A DNA stretch of 29,636 bases from Actinomycetota bacterium (GCA_003164655.1 PLTW01000115.1:1-29636); one strand, 5' to 3'; positions 1-8,528 are shown, counted from the first letter of the stretch. Numbers and translations are program-made. Notes: a model not told the origin generated them from the sequence alone.

Positions 1-140
1 CAGGCTGTAGCAAAATGCTCCGCTCTGCACATGGGTATTAGCCGCTCTGTATTTAGATGCAGACATACGGAAATGGGGTGTCGGCCCTTTAAGAATAAAT
101 AGTCATTGCCGTAATTCACGTTATCGACTATGATCTCATC
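1..140. other. AT-richer leader before the IS1182-type transposase
   Basis: No gene is visible here. The stretch is AT-richer than what follows and probably contains the left end of the insertion sequence. A weak match exists between an AAATGGGG segment near 71-78 and the reverse complement of a CCACCATTT segment near 1700-1709 downstream of the transposase. It is too short and imperfect to define terminal inverted repeats, so the exact element boundary is not assigned. Confidence 0.4.
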
Positions 141-1634
141 ATGGCATATGGGTATATGCGTGGTGACCGTGAGCAGCTGTTCCTCCTTCCGCCGAGCATG
201 CTCGACTGGCTCGAGGAGGGCCACCTCGCCTACTTCCTGATCGACGCGGTCGGCCTCCTCGACACCTCCGCGTTCGATGATCAGCACCCTACCGAGGGTG
301 CAGGACGGCCGGCCTACGACCCGGAGATGATGCTCACCGCCCTGCTCTACGCCTACGCGACGGGCATGCGCTCCTCGCGGGCGATCGAGGCGGCGTGCCG
401 CTCGGACCTCGCATTCCGGGTGATCTGCGTGAACCTCGTCCCCCACTTCACGACGATCGCCCGCTTCCGGGCAGAGAACGAGGCGGCGATCAAGGCGGTC
501 TTCGTCGAGGTGGTGAAGATCTGTCACCGCGCCGGGCTCGCCTCGCTCGGCCAGATCGCGATCGACAGCACGAAGATCGGCTCGGACGCCGCGCTCGACC
601 AGAACCGCGACGGCGCATGGATCCGCGCCGAGATCGACAAGATCCTCGCCGAGGCCGCGCGGGCCGATGCCACCGAGGAGGCTGGAGCAAAGCTCTTCGA
701 CACGCTCGTCGACGAGCCGTTGCGGCGCAGGCGAGACCGCCTCGCCCGCCTGCAGGCGGCGCTGTCGGAGGTCGAGGCCGAAGAGGCCGCGGCCCGAGCC
801 GCAGAGGCCGCGCGCTCGGAACGCGCCACCGAGGAGGCCGCCAGTGGCCGCAAGCTCCGGGGACGAAAGCCGAAGGACCCCGGCGCGGCCCTCGCCCGCG
901 CCCAGGCCGACCTTGCCGCAACGAAGGTCAAGGCGGCTCGCTGTCCAGAGCGGCCCGATCTTCTCGCCGAGGTGCACCAGGCGACCGAGTGCCTCGAAGA
1001 AGCCGAACGTGCCGCTGCGGCCGCTGTGCCAACGAAGATCGTCGTGAACATCACCGATCCAGAGAGCCGGATCATGAAGACCCAGACCGGGTGGGTCCAG
1101 GGTTACAACGTCCAGGCTTCGGTCAACGCCGACCAGGTGGTCATCGCCTACGCCGCGACGCAGGACCACAACGACGTCGGCCAGCTTCTCCCGATGGTCG
1201 AGGCAACCGAGGAGGTCGCGGAGAGCGCCGGGATCGACGAGCAGATCGGCCTCGTGACAGCCGACGCCGGCTACTGGTCCGAGGACAACGCCATGGCTAT
1301 GGGCCCCGACCGTCTCATCGCGACGACCAAGGATTGGAAGCAGCGCAAAGCGGCACGGGAGATGGGCGCAACGACTGGGCCGCCGCCAGAGGGTGGCAGT
1401 CCGCTCGAACAGATGGAGCACCGACTGCGAACCCCCGAGGGAGCTGCCTCCTACGCGACCCGCTCGCACACCGTCGAGCCGGTCTTCGGCGACACCAAGG
1501 AGAACCGTGGCTTTCGCCGGTTCATGCGCCGTGGTCTCAGTGCCGCGGAGAGCGAAACGGCGCTCATCTTCGCCGCCCACAACCTCTTGAAGGTCTTCCA
1601 CCACAACCCGAGCGCGGTCCTCCCCGCCACGTAG
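141..1634 (+). CDS. IS1182-family (DDE) transposase
   Basis: This 497-residue protein is a DDE transposase of the IS1182 type, which cuts and inserts its own element. The N-terminal part (about residues 10-130) is the DUF772-like domain that opens these proteins (QLFLLPPSMLDWL, then YDPEMMLTALLYAYATGMRSS). The catalytic triad is visible: D142 in IAIDSTKIG, D375 in TADAGYWSEDN, and E446 in the TVEPVFGDTKENRGFRRF signature that is highly typical of the family. Between the first two acidic residues, at about 200-290, lies an Ala/Glu/Arg-rich insert likely to be a coiled coil. Length is normal and no stop or frameshift interrupts it, so it could be functional. It reads in the same direction as the next transposase gene. 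Terminal inverted repeats and a target duplication could not be defined. Confidence 0.93.
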   Translation: MAYGYMRGDREQLFLLPPSMLDWLEEGHLAYFLIDAVGLLDTSAFDDQHPTEGAGRPAYDPEMMLTALLYAYATGMRSSRAIEAACRSDLAFRVICVNLVPHFTTIARFRAENEAAIKAVFVEVVKICHRAGLASLGQIAIDSTKIGSDAALDQNRDGAWIRAEIDKILAEAARADATEEAGAKLFDTLVDEPLRRRRDRLARLQAALSEVEAEEAAARAAEAARSERATEEAASGRKLRGRKPKDPGAALARAQADLAATKVKAARCPERPDLLAEVHQATECLEEAERAAAAAVPTKIVVNITDPESRIMKTQTGWVQGYNVQASVNADQVVIAYAATQDHNDVGQLLPMVEATEEVAESAGIDEQIGLVTADAGYWSEDNAMAMGPDRLIATTKDWKQRKAAREMGATTGPPPEGGSPLEQMEHRLRTPEGAASYATRSHTVEPVFGDTKENRGFRRFMRRGLSAAESETALIFAAHNLLKVFHHNPSAVLPAT

Positions 1635-1869
1635 CGGTCCTCGGGCCCGCTCTGGCCGGCGGACCGCCCTGATTCCTCTGGTCTGGCCGGTGTCGAGCCC
1701 CCACCATTTGCTCGCACGACGTGGACGCATTTGGGCATCGCTGTGTGAGCTACCGCGCCCCACCTGCATGCTCATGCATGGTCAGCATCGATTCCACTAC
1801 AGCCTGCCTGGTAAGGAAAACTGTTGCTTGTCCAAGGCACAGTCCCAAAACCAGCAGGGCAATCCTTTG

Positions 1870-3330
1870 GTGAAGCGTAACCGGCACCGACCACTGATCC
1901 GGGTGACCACGGAGGGTCGTGACATCGTCAGCTACGCGGGCAGCCGGCTGCTCGGTGATCTTGCAGACGTACTCGGTCTCACCGACGGCCTCTCAGAGGC
2001 GATGGCTCCGACGAAATGTCGCCTCCGCGGGCACGATCGCGGGGAAGTGCTCGTTGACTTGGCCGTCATGGTTGCCAGCGGCGGCGAGGCGATCTCGGAC
2101 ATCGCGGTGCTGCAGAACCAGTCGAGGTTGTTCGGCGATGTGGCCTCCAACCCCACCGCCTGGCGGACCTTGGAAGCGATCGATGAGGACACGCTCGCCC
2201 GCATCGCGAGCGCACGAGCCGCTGCCCGGGCCACAGCTTGGGAACACGGTGCCGACCCGGGCTTTTATGTGATCGACATCGATGCCACCTTGGTCACCTC
2301 GCATTCCGACAAGCAAGGCGCCGCCCCCAACAAGCACGGCTATGGCTTTCATCCCCTTGTCGCCTACCTCGATGCCACGGGCGAGGCGCTCGCCGGGCTG
2401 CTCCGTCCGGGCAATGCGGCGTCGAACACGGTGAAGGACCACCTCGTCGTGTTGGACCAGGCACTCGACCAGCTGCCTTTGGATCCAAAGGACCACGAGG
2501 TGATCGTGCGCGCCGACTCGGCCGGACTGACGCACGGCTTCTTGGACCATTGCCGCGAGCGTGAAGCCCGTTTCATCGTCGGCCACGACCTCACGAGGTC
2601 GGTTGCCACCGTGCTCGTCTCCATGCCCGAGGACCGCTGGATCCCCGCCCTTTCCCCCGACGGGACCGAAGGGCGCGAGGGGGCAGAAGTTGCCGAGGTG
2701 AGCGACCTTTTAGACCTCTCCAGCTGGCCGGATGGGACGAGGGCGATCGCCCGGCGCGAGGAGCCGCATGCCGGTGCCCAGTTGAGCTTCACTGACGTCG
2801 ACGGCCACCGCTTCCAAGTCTGTTTGACCGATCTCAAAGACACCGACATCGCCTATCTCGAGACGCTCTATCGCGGTCGCGGTCGAGCCGAGCGTCGCAT
2901 CTGCGACGGGAAGGACACCGGGATGGGCAAGTTCCCCTCTGAGACCTTTTCCATCAACTCGAGCTGGCTCGTCGTGAGCCTCATCGCCCAGGACCTGTTT
3001 GCCTGGACAAGGCTGTTGTGCCTCGAGGGCGAGCTATCTCGCGCCGAACCGAAACGGCTCCGCTACTGCCTCTTGCACGCGGCCGGCACCATCGCGCGAT
3101 CCGGTCGGCGCACCCGGCTCCGACTCGCCGCGACCTGGCCCTGGGCGAACAAGCTCATGACCGCGTTCAGGCCTCAGGACGATTCCCCTTCACTGCTGAA
3201 CAAGCCCCCTCGCGGACGCCGGCGACCGCACACCATTCCAGCCGGGACAACGCAGTGGATCCATGCGCCCTTGACCTCGTGCGTCCCGGCGTCGATCATG
3301 TGCCTCCCGTCAGACCTTGATGGACCATGA
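1870..3330 (+). CDS. IS1380-family transposase
   Basis: This is an IS1380-type DDE transposase of about 486 residues. I choose the GTG at 1870 because the family normally starts with a short basic stretch (here VKRNRHRPLIRVT) leading into a region matching SYAGSRLLGDLADVLGL. The frame is open further upstream, but the preceding 60 residues do not look like protein. Visible catalytic segments are VIDIDATLVTSHSDKQGA with the first Asp, VIVRADSAG with the second Asp, and RAERRICDGKDTGMGKFPSE near the C-terminus, which corresponds to the family's Glu-containing helix. The following SSWLVVSLIAQDLFAWTR matches the conserved C-terminal end. It appears intact. A tandem duplicate of CTGGGCTAACT lies just downstream at about 3369-3391. 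The element ends were not identified. Confidence 0.92.
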   Translation: MKRNRHRPLIRVTTEGRDIVSYAGSRLLGDLADVLGLTDGLSEAMAPTKCRLRGHDRGEVLVDLAVMVASGGEAISDIAVLQNQSRLFGDVASNPTAWRTLEAIDEDTLARIASARAAARATAWEHGADPGFYVIDIDATLVTSHSDKQGAAPNKHGYGFHPLVAYLDATGEALAGLLRPGNAASNTVKDHLVVLDQALDQLPLDPKDHEVIVRADSAGLTHGFLDHCREREARFIVGHDLTRSVATVLVSMPEDRWIPALSPDGTEGREGAEVAEVSDLLDLSSWPDGTRAIARREEPHAGAQLSFTDVDGHRFQVCLTDLKDTDIAYLETLYRGRGRAERRICDGKDTGMGKFPSETFSINSSWLVVSLIAQDLFAWTRLLCLEGELSRAEPKRLRYCLLHAAGTIARSGRRTRLRLAATWPWANKLMTAFRPQDDSPSLLNKPPRGRRRPHTIPAGTTQWIHAPLTSCVPASIMCLPSDLDGP

Positions 3331-3845
3331 CGGCCTCGGTGGAACCGTGACTGCGGCTTACTGAACGATCTGGGCTAACTCTGGGCTAACTCAGCGCGGG
3401 CAAAGGCTGCGGTCTGGGCCGGGGCGCGTCGGGAGAAACCGCTGCAGCCAACCCGACCAGGAAATACGGGCGCCATACTGCACTTCAGTGGTTGGCGCGG
3501 ACGACGGGATTCGCACCCGCGAGTAACACGCTTTGCTAAGGTCGCCCGGCTCGGGGTTACCTATTCGCTTCCTGAGAAACGGCGTCCCGCGCGACTCTGG
3601 GTCACCGGGGAACTACGGTGACTGCGCATCGCAACAGGGGAATCCTGCTTATTCGTGCATCCGCGGTGACCAAGGTCGAACCGAGATTCTCGGCGAGAGT
3701 GACTTTCCGGGCCTTTGTCGCCGTTCTACCTGGTCAGCGATCTATGAGCCCTCGGATGTGCCTACAAGCTGCTGAAGTCAGGTCGGAAATCACCTCGCGA
3801 TACATGGTGCCCGGCGGGACGAACCCGATATCCGGCACGGCGTTT
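3331..3845. other. Gene-free junction between transposons and the C1 genes
   Basis: I see no credible protein here: the open frames present have no family resemblance and no good ribosome site. It holds a short tandem duplication (CTGGGCTAACT twice, about 3369-3391) and the tRNA-like remnant described separately. It also contains the 3' flank of the methyltransferase gene that ends at 3846 on the minus strand. No strong intrinsic terminator was seen for that gene. Confidence 0.5.
3493..3520 (-). pseudogene. tRNA-like 3' half (T-arm, acceptor, CCA), probably decayed
   Basis: Read on the minus strand, this 28-base stretch has a five-pair T-stem (GCGGG/CCCGT), a seven-base loop TGCGAAT, then the acceptor strand CGTCCGC, a discriminator G and an encoded CCA. 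This closely resembles the 3' end of bacterial tRNA-Gly-like genes. The T-loop lacks the usual TT at its start, and no clean anticodon stem follows upstream. A possible 5' acceptor, GCGGGACG with one extra G, lies at 3583-3590 and would give a 98-base molecule. I read it as a degenerate tRNA or an attachment-site remnant left by an integrated element. A real but unusual tRNA is less likely. Confidence 0.4.
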
Positions 3846-4901
3846 TCACGACGCCGAAAGCGTGAGCTCACCGGCCCGGTAGGCTTTCATGTACGCGCGA
3901 CAGTTCTCATCGGCACCTGTGAAGACGTCGAAGGCAAGTTGGAACGGGCGGGTCGTTCGGTCCGCGGCCAGAGCCCGCTGGACGTTGACGACTGTCGGGT
4001 CGACGATGCCGCTGTCGGCACCGGCCTCGATCGCCAGGATCAGGAACGCGTCATTCAAGAGGCGCCTGTTGGGAAGCCCGAAACTGACGTTGCTCATGCC
4101 GCCTGTGATGTGGATCTCGGTCCCGAAGCGCCGCCTCAGCTCGGCGATCGCGTCGAGGCAGTGTCGACCGTACTCGCTGTCGACAGCGATCGGAAAAACC
4201 AGGGGATCGACAAAGATCTGGTCCGACGGGATACCGGCTTTGAGTGACGCCTCCACCATGCGGCTGGCGTTGAGCACTCGCTCCTCGGCACCGGTCGGCA
4301 TTCCGGACTCGCCGGCGGCGGTCACAACAACGGGTCCATGGAGTCGTGCCGCCACATCGAGCGCCTCGATACGCTCGAGCGACGCCGAGTTGAGCATCGG
4401 CGGCCCGACGCGGCCAGCGGCTGCGGCGGCCGCCTCCACGACGCCTGCGGTGATGATCTCAAGGTTGGACGAGTCGATCGACAACGGGATATCGACGAGC
4501 GGTGCCAACTCCCTCACGAGCCAGCGGATCGCCTCAAGCTGGTCGTCGAGCTTGGTCGAGATCTCGTCGACGTTCACGTCGAGAAAGTGCGCGCCCGCCT
4601 TGACCTGACGCCGGGCGAGCGTGTGCAGGTATGAGAGCGCGGTCGGGCGATCGCGCTCGGCTCCTGCCATGGCGATCTGGACGGCAAGCCGGACGTGTTT
4701 GATGCGCCCCTCCAGGTAGGCCTGCGAGTGTTTCTCCTCCTCGGGAATGCGCAAGTGGCGGGACGCGCCATCCTCGTCGACGAAAACGATTCCCTCCCCT
4801 CCTTGCTCGTTCGCCGCGATCCGCTCGCTCTTTTGCAGGAGCACACGCGTGGCGTGGATGTTCTCTCCGATTACAACGAAATCCTGACCGGTGGTGCTCA
4901 C
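3846..4901 (-). CDS. Pterin-binding methyltetrahydrofolate methyltransferase
   Basis: This 351-residue cytoplasmic protein belongs to the dihydropteroate synthase/MeTr superfamily, which moves a methyl group between a corrinoid protein and tetrahydrofolate. Motifs in a TIM-barrel order are VVIGENIHATRVL (residues 8-20), GAHFLDVNVDE, the pterin-binding Asp in LSIDSSNLEI, PMLNSASLE with the conserved Asn, FVDPLVFPI, and HITGGMSNVSFGLPNR. The start is the GTG at 4901: GGAGGA lies just upstream, and the codon overlaps the TGA of the metF-like gene as GTGA, so translation is coupled. Longer upstream readings run through that gene. With the adjacent MetF-type reductase and the UroD-type methyltransferase and corrinoid protein at 18.7-20.7 kb, it fits methyltransferase II of a three-component demethylase. 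MetH-like or acetogenic (AcsE) use is the alternative, but no MetH or acetyl-CoA synthase genes are seen. Confidence 0.88.
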   Translation of the reverse strand: MSTTGQDFVVIGENIHATRVLLQKSERIAANEQGGEGIVFVDEDGASRHLRIPEEEKHSQAYLEGRIKHVRLAVQIAMAGAERDRPTALSYLHTLARRQVKAGAHFLDVNVDEISTKLDDQLEAIRWLVRELAPLVDIPLSIDSSNLEIITAGVVEAAAAAAGRVGPPMLNSASLERIEALDVAARLHGPVVVTAAGESGMPTGAEERVLNASRMVEASLKAGIPSDQIFVDPLVFPIAVDSEYGRHCLDAIAELRRRFGTEIHITGGMSNVSFGLPNRRLLNDAFLILAIEAGADSGIVDPTVVNVQRALAADRTTRPFQLAFDVFTGADENCRAYMKAYRAGELTLSAS

Positions 4902-6514
4902 TTCACGTCCTCCTGCCCGGCCGCGGAACGGGCTTGATGATCCCTTCCCAAAAAAGTGTTCGCCCAGGCGCTCGTGGCGCGGAGAGCGTTGTCGTAAAAG
5001 ACGACTGGGCCGTCCAACATCGAATCCTCCTCCCCGTAGGGCTTGAGCCGTTCGTAGGCGCGAGCCCAGATGCACTCCCGATCAGCGACCTCGCAGAGGC
5101 CGTCGTGCGAGCCGCCGCACGGGCCGTTGCGCTGGTTCTTCGCACATTGAGATTCGGGACAGAGATAGGCGATCTCGGGCAACGAGCAATCGCCGCAATC
5201 CTTGCAGTTGTAAAGCGGGACTTTGGAAGCGTGCTCGGCAAGGTGCAGCACCTTGCGCGCCAAGACCGGGGCGGACTCGACAGCGGAGTAGAACCTCCGC
5301 GCGACGTCGAACAGCGGCGCCTCGGGGTCAAAGACCGCCCAGTGAGCCAAACGGCTGACGCGATAGTTGACTGGTGTGCGCAGGCGGGCGCGCCGGCGCG
5401 CAGCATTGGTGCGCGATGCGACAAGAGCGCCGTTCACCTCCGAGGAGGACAGGCCGGTCGCCTCATCGTGCTCGAAATAGTAGAACTCGTCTGAATAGGC
5501 GAAGTTCACATCGGCCGCAAGTGTCTTCCAGCCATCGGGGCCGAACTTGTTCGCGCGGGAAAGGATTTCCTCGCAGTCGGCGAGATCCAGCTTGCCGCCT
5601 AGGTAGGCGCCCCGGAAGCCGAGCCCGCGCGCGATCGCCACCTGCTTTGCCGCCAGCTCAAGAAAGAACGAGCGTCCGCGATCGGGCGAGGCGGTGTAAC
5701 GCTCTGCGAGGACGACCAGCTCGTCGGTGACCACGACGCCGGGAACCCTGCCTGCGTTGAAGGCGCGGGCCGCGCCGAGCGAGAGGACGTAGACATTGGC
5801 GATGACCGGCACGTCCAGCCCGTAAAGGGCGAGCCAACGCAACAGTTCGTCGTCCTTCCGGGCGTCGTAACCGGCCTGGTTGATGATGAAACGCGCCCCA
5901 GTTTCGATCTTCTTGCGCAATTTGAGGTACTGGGGCACCAACTCGCGCTCGTGGCGCTTGTGGTTCGTCACGACAGCGCCTAGGAAGAAGTTCGTCGGCT
6001 TCATCCTCCGTCCCTTCCCGTCGCGAAGGCCACGGTTCATCTCCGAGTACATGGAGAGCAGTCCCACCGAGTCGATGTCGAAGCTGGGGCGAGCCATGCC
6101 TCCGTAGCCGGGCTTGGGATAGTCGCCTGTGAGGGCGAGGATGTTGTCGAACCCTTCCGACGCGAGCTTCCAGCCGCGAGTCTCGAGCGAATTCCGGTTA
6201 CCGTCCTTGCAGGCCAGGTGGATGACCACTTCCTGGCCGTGTGCGCGGAGATCAGCGCCGAGTGTGTCGGCCGCCAGCATGGCGTTGCCTGCCGGATTGT
6301 CCGTGATGGAAAGCACATCTATCCGGTCGCTCTCGGCCAGCGCGAGCGCGTGGCTCAAGACGCGCTGACCTGCCAGGTCGCTGATCACTCCGCGACTCGT
6401 TACGAGCTCCACGGCCAGAAGGAATCGATCGGTCTCCTCGAGCAGATGACGAAGAGTAGGCTTGCGCCTGGAATCGACTGTGTCTTGTTCAATGGACTCG
6501 GGAGTCATGCTCAT
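4898..6514 (-). CDS. metF: Methylenetetrahydrofolate reductase fused to MTHFR C-terminal domain
   Basis: About 538 residues, roughly twice a plain MetF. The N-terminal part is a MetF-like flavin TIM barrel, which interconverts methyl- and methylene-tetrahydrofolate. It shows FLLAVELVTSRG (the position of the active-site Glu segment), SITDNPAGN, ILALTGDYPK and GARFIINQAGYD. The C-terminal third holds a cysteine-rich segment (YNCKDCGDCSLPEIAYLC, then QCAKNQRNGPCGG, CEVADRECIW) that matches the MTHFR_C/MetV-type domain of corrinoid methyl-transfer systems. ATGs at 6514 and 6508 are both possible and neither has a strong SD; an in-frame codon at 6553 is also open. It overlaps the next gene by four bases (GTGA). 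In this context it probably oxidises methyl-THF derived from the demethylated substrate. Reduction for methionine synthesis is the usual role elsewhere. The sequence looks intact. Confidence 0.88.
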   Translation of the reverse strand: MSMTPESIEQDTVDSRRKPTLRHLLEETDRFLLAVELVTSRGVISDLAGQRVLSHALALAESDRIDVLSITDNPAGNAMLAADTLGADLRAHGQEVVIHLACKDGNRNSLETRGWKLASEGFDNILALTGDYPKPGYGGMARPSFDIDSVGLLSMYSEMNRGLRDGKGRRMKPTNFFLGAVVTNHKRHERELVPQYLKLRKKIETGARFIINQAGYDARKDDELLRWLALYGLDVPVIANVYVLSLGAARAFNAGRVPGVVVTDELVVLAERYTASPDRGRSFFLELAAKQVAIARGLGFRGAYLGGKLDLADCEEILSRANKFGPDGWKTLAADVNFAYSDEFYYFEHDEATGLSSSEVNGALVASRTNAARRRARLRTPVNYRVSRLAHWAVFDPEAPLFDVARRFYSAVESAPVLARKVLHLAEHASKVPLYNCKDCGDCSLPEIAYLCPESQCAKNQRNGPCGGSHDGLCEVADRECIWARAYERLKPYGEEDSMLDGPVVFYDNALRATSAWANTFLGRDHQARSAAGQEDVK

Positions 6515-7143
6515 CTGGCAGCAAGACCCTGGGGAACCGGGCGGGAATGGCAATCCGCCATCAAGCGGCTGTCGCCACGACTGCGAGTGGGCGCGTCCAA
6601 GGGCCGTGAATTGGCTTGATGGAGCACGCTCATGGAGCCAGAGTACCTTCCCAGATGTCCGTCCACCAGTCGACGAATCCAGTCATCGCACACGGCCCGG
6701 CACCATTCTTCTCAGTTGGTATGCAGCGACAATGTTGGGCGTCGACCGAAGTAGAAGCACAGTCACCCCCCTATCGCACAAGTTGGGCGCTCTCGCGGCT
6801 TGACGCGGAGGGCTGTGAGGAGTGGACTCACCTTCGACGATCCGGTGGGCCGAGAGCGACTGCTGTTGTGCAATCCGGAGAACCTGCGTCCAAGGCGGCT
6901 CGCGAGCACAGAATCCCCTCCGCCCGTTATTTCGGCGGCCACCTGCAGGCCACAAACAAGGTCCCGAAACCAAACGGAGCGATCAAAAGAGCTTCGCATA
7001 ATACAGCCACATAGCGGTCAGAGGGACCCATGCGCCGGCAGAGGGTCAAGAGAGCTGGGCATCGCTCGCCAAGGAGACTCACCCGATGCCGGTGCCCCCC
7101 CCCGATGCGCCAGTCTGTTCGTTTCTCTAGCGCTCTCCTTGCC
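6515..7143. other. Long spacer between Rieske and metF-like genes
   Basis: No supported gene in about 600 bases. Open frames on both strands have no recognisable motifs and no convincing SD. It contains a run of nine C at about 7095-7103, a likely sequencing or length-variable spot. It should carry the promoter of the metF-methyltransferase pair, but I could not pick -10/-35 boxes with confidence. The space may be a decayed gene. Confidence 0.4.
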
Positions 7144-7473
7144 TCACGGATCCACCGCAATCACATCGAGTGTGACGCATATATCCTCGCCTTCAATTCT
7201 GACTGGGTACGTGCGCAGGGCAAGAGACGCAGGCGCGCCTTTCGGCGCGCCACTACCGATGTCGAAACGCCCTTGGTGCTTCGGACACTCGATGAGTCGC
7301 CCTATGACGAGCCCATCAGCGAGGTGAGCCCGCTGGTGCGTACATATGCCATTGGTGACGAAATAGTCATCGCGAAGTCTGTACACCGCGAGGATGTGAC
7401 CGCCCACGGCTGCCTCGACGACATCGCCATCGTGAAGCTCGCCTCGCTTTGCGACCGGGGTCCAAGTATCCAT
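7144..7473 (-). CDS. Rieske [2Fe-2S] ferredoxin
   Basis: A small (109 residues) soluble Rieske protein that carries electrons to an oxygenase. The cluster motif is C44-T-H46 followed after 16 residues by C63-P-K-H66, within the canonical CxH-CxxH pattern. There is no membrane segment or oxygenase catalytic domain, so it is a ferredoxin-type partner and not a full Rieske oxygenase. The start at 7473 is chosen because GAGGAA sits just upstream; longer readings run back into the preceding gene. It follows the desaturase-like gene by 17 bases on the same strand, which makes the two a two-gene transcription unit and points to electron delivery to that di-iron enzyme. A ferredoxin reductase is not encoded nearby. 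The stretch 7230-7249 has two GGCGCGCC palindromes separated by TTTC inside the coding region. Confidence 0.9.
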   Translation of the reverse strand: MDTWTPVAKRGELHDGDVVEAAVGGHILAVYRLRDDYFVTNGICTHQRAHLADGLVIGRLIECPKHQGRFDIGSGAPKGAPASLALRTYPVRIEGEDICVTLDVIAVDP

Positions 7474-7490
7474 GCATTTCCTCGTTCCTG

Positions 7491-8468
7491 TTAAGCCGGA
7501 ACACTGCGCGCCACGAAGTGTTCTGGAATTCGGCGCTGCTTGATAAGGGTTGGCAACATCTCCCGCCAGGCGCTGATAGTGGATCCATACGGAGCTGGGC
7601 ACCCGGGCCCAATCAACACGTGCAGCCTGGAGAGCGCATGAAAAGGCACCGTCGGGTACATGTGATGTTCGAGGTGATAGTTCATGTTCCAGTGCAACAG
7701 TCGAGTTACAGGCCCGACTAGGACGGTTCGTGTGTTGAGTCGCCAGTCCGGCACGTTCTCAGCCAATCCTCCGTGGTGCACCGCACTGACCACGCCGATA
7801 TACATTGCCACGAGTCGTGCACCAAAGATAAACAGGATCGGCCACCAACTGTGGGTACCTATCGCGACGCCTATCACACCGAAGTAACACGCCAGGTTAG
7901 CACGGGCCGACCATACGACCTTCTGGTACTCGCTGGCGGGAACACACAGCCGCGTCGCCTTACTCACCGAAACCAGAGGATGGAAGGCGTCTTGAATAGT
8001 GTAAGCAAAATTGTGTGCAGTCCTTACAATACTGAAGAGAACATTGAATGTGGCGGGCAGCAGATTCGGCGGCCTATCAAACTCGATTTCAAGGTCGAGA
8101 CCGCGATAGTACGTGTAGGTGTGGTGTACGGCATGCACCCACCGATCGCGGATTGCCTCTTTGAATGTTAGGACTCCCGCTAGCCAGTGGACGACCTCAT
8201 TCAACCAGATACTGCTAAAGGCTGTTCGATGGTGGGTTTCGTGCTCGATCGAATCACTGTAGGTGTATACAGATCCGTATAGGATGAAGAACAGCACGGT
8301 CCAGCCAGTGCCGAAACCGGCAGCGGTTAGGCTAGCAAACAGGGCTAGAAGTGCGAAATATGCAAGTAGTCTTAGTACGCCGTGGTAGTTGGTGCGTCGC
8401 TGTAGTTGGCGTAAGTCCGATCGTTCGAGCGGAACCACGTACCAGTCGGGCTCTTGAATGTCTGGCAA
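7491..8468 (-). CDS. Membrane fatty-acid-desaturase-family di-iron oxygenase
   Basis: A 325-residue integral membrane protein with the three histidine clusters of the desaturase/hydroxylase superfamily: HETHH (H76-H80), HAVHH (H112-H116) and HLEHH (H265-H269), plus an extra HH at 231-232. Hydrophobic segments lie at about 31-68 and 192-230. These enzymes use two irons and O2 to desaturate or hydroxylate an alkyl group. The start is TTG at 8468, preceded by GGAGGA at a spacing of eight; no better ATG is present. The Rieske ferredoxin directly downstream is a natural electron donor. A striking array of inverted half-sites lies immediately upstream (8492-8528), so expression is probably switched by a dedicated regulator. 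The substrate is unknown: a lipid, an alkane-like compound, or a methylated substrate of the neighbouring pathway are all possible. Confidence 0.85.
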   Translation of the reverse strand: MPDIQEPDWYVVPLERSDLRQLQRRTNYHGVLRLLAYFALLALFASLTAAGFGTGWTVLFFILYGSVYTYSDSIEHETHHRTAFSSIWLNEVVHWLAGVLTFKEAIRDRWVHAVHHTYTYYRGLDLEIEFDRPPNLLPATFNVLFSIVRTAHNFAYTIQDAFHPLVSVSKATRLCVPASEYQKVVWSARANLACYFGVIGVAIGTHSWWPILFIFGARLVAMYIGVVSAVHHGGLAENVPDWRLNTRTVLVGPVTRLLHWNMNYHLEHHMYPTVPFHALSRLHVLIGPGCPAPYGSTISAWREMLPTLIKQRRIPEHFVARSVPA

Positions 8469-8491
8469 GGCAACAATCCTCCTTCGGTCTT

Positions 8492-8528
8492 CACCGTGGA
8501 CACGGTGTACACGGTGTACACCGTGTAC
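8492..8528. promoter_or_regulatory. Array of four inverted/direct half-sites, candidate operator
   Basis: Half-sites read CACCGTG (8492-8498), CACGGTG (8501-8507), then ACACGGTGT (8509-8517) and ACACCGTGT (8518-8526). The last two form a perfect 22-bp palindrome at 8507-8528. The first pair is a separate inverted repeat with a 2-base spacer. Three 9-mers (8500-8526) are exactly abutted. The array lies just upstream of the SD and TTG start of the desaturase-like gene, where a bound regulator would block transcription. The style suits a dimeric repressor, but which protein binds is unknown. Confidence 0.65.

Noticed and set aside
395..1672. 425-residue frame overlapping the IS1182 transposase
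   Set aside because: Out-of-frame, Arg-rich reading of the transposase gene.
7095..7103. Run of nine C as a regulatory switch
   Set aside because: It lies in a gene-free stretch and could be a phase-variable tract, but no promoter or gene is clearly set by it.
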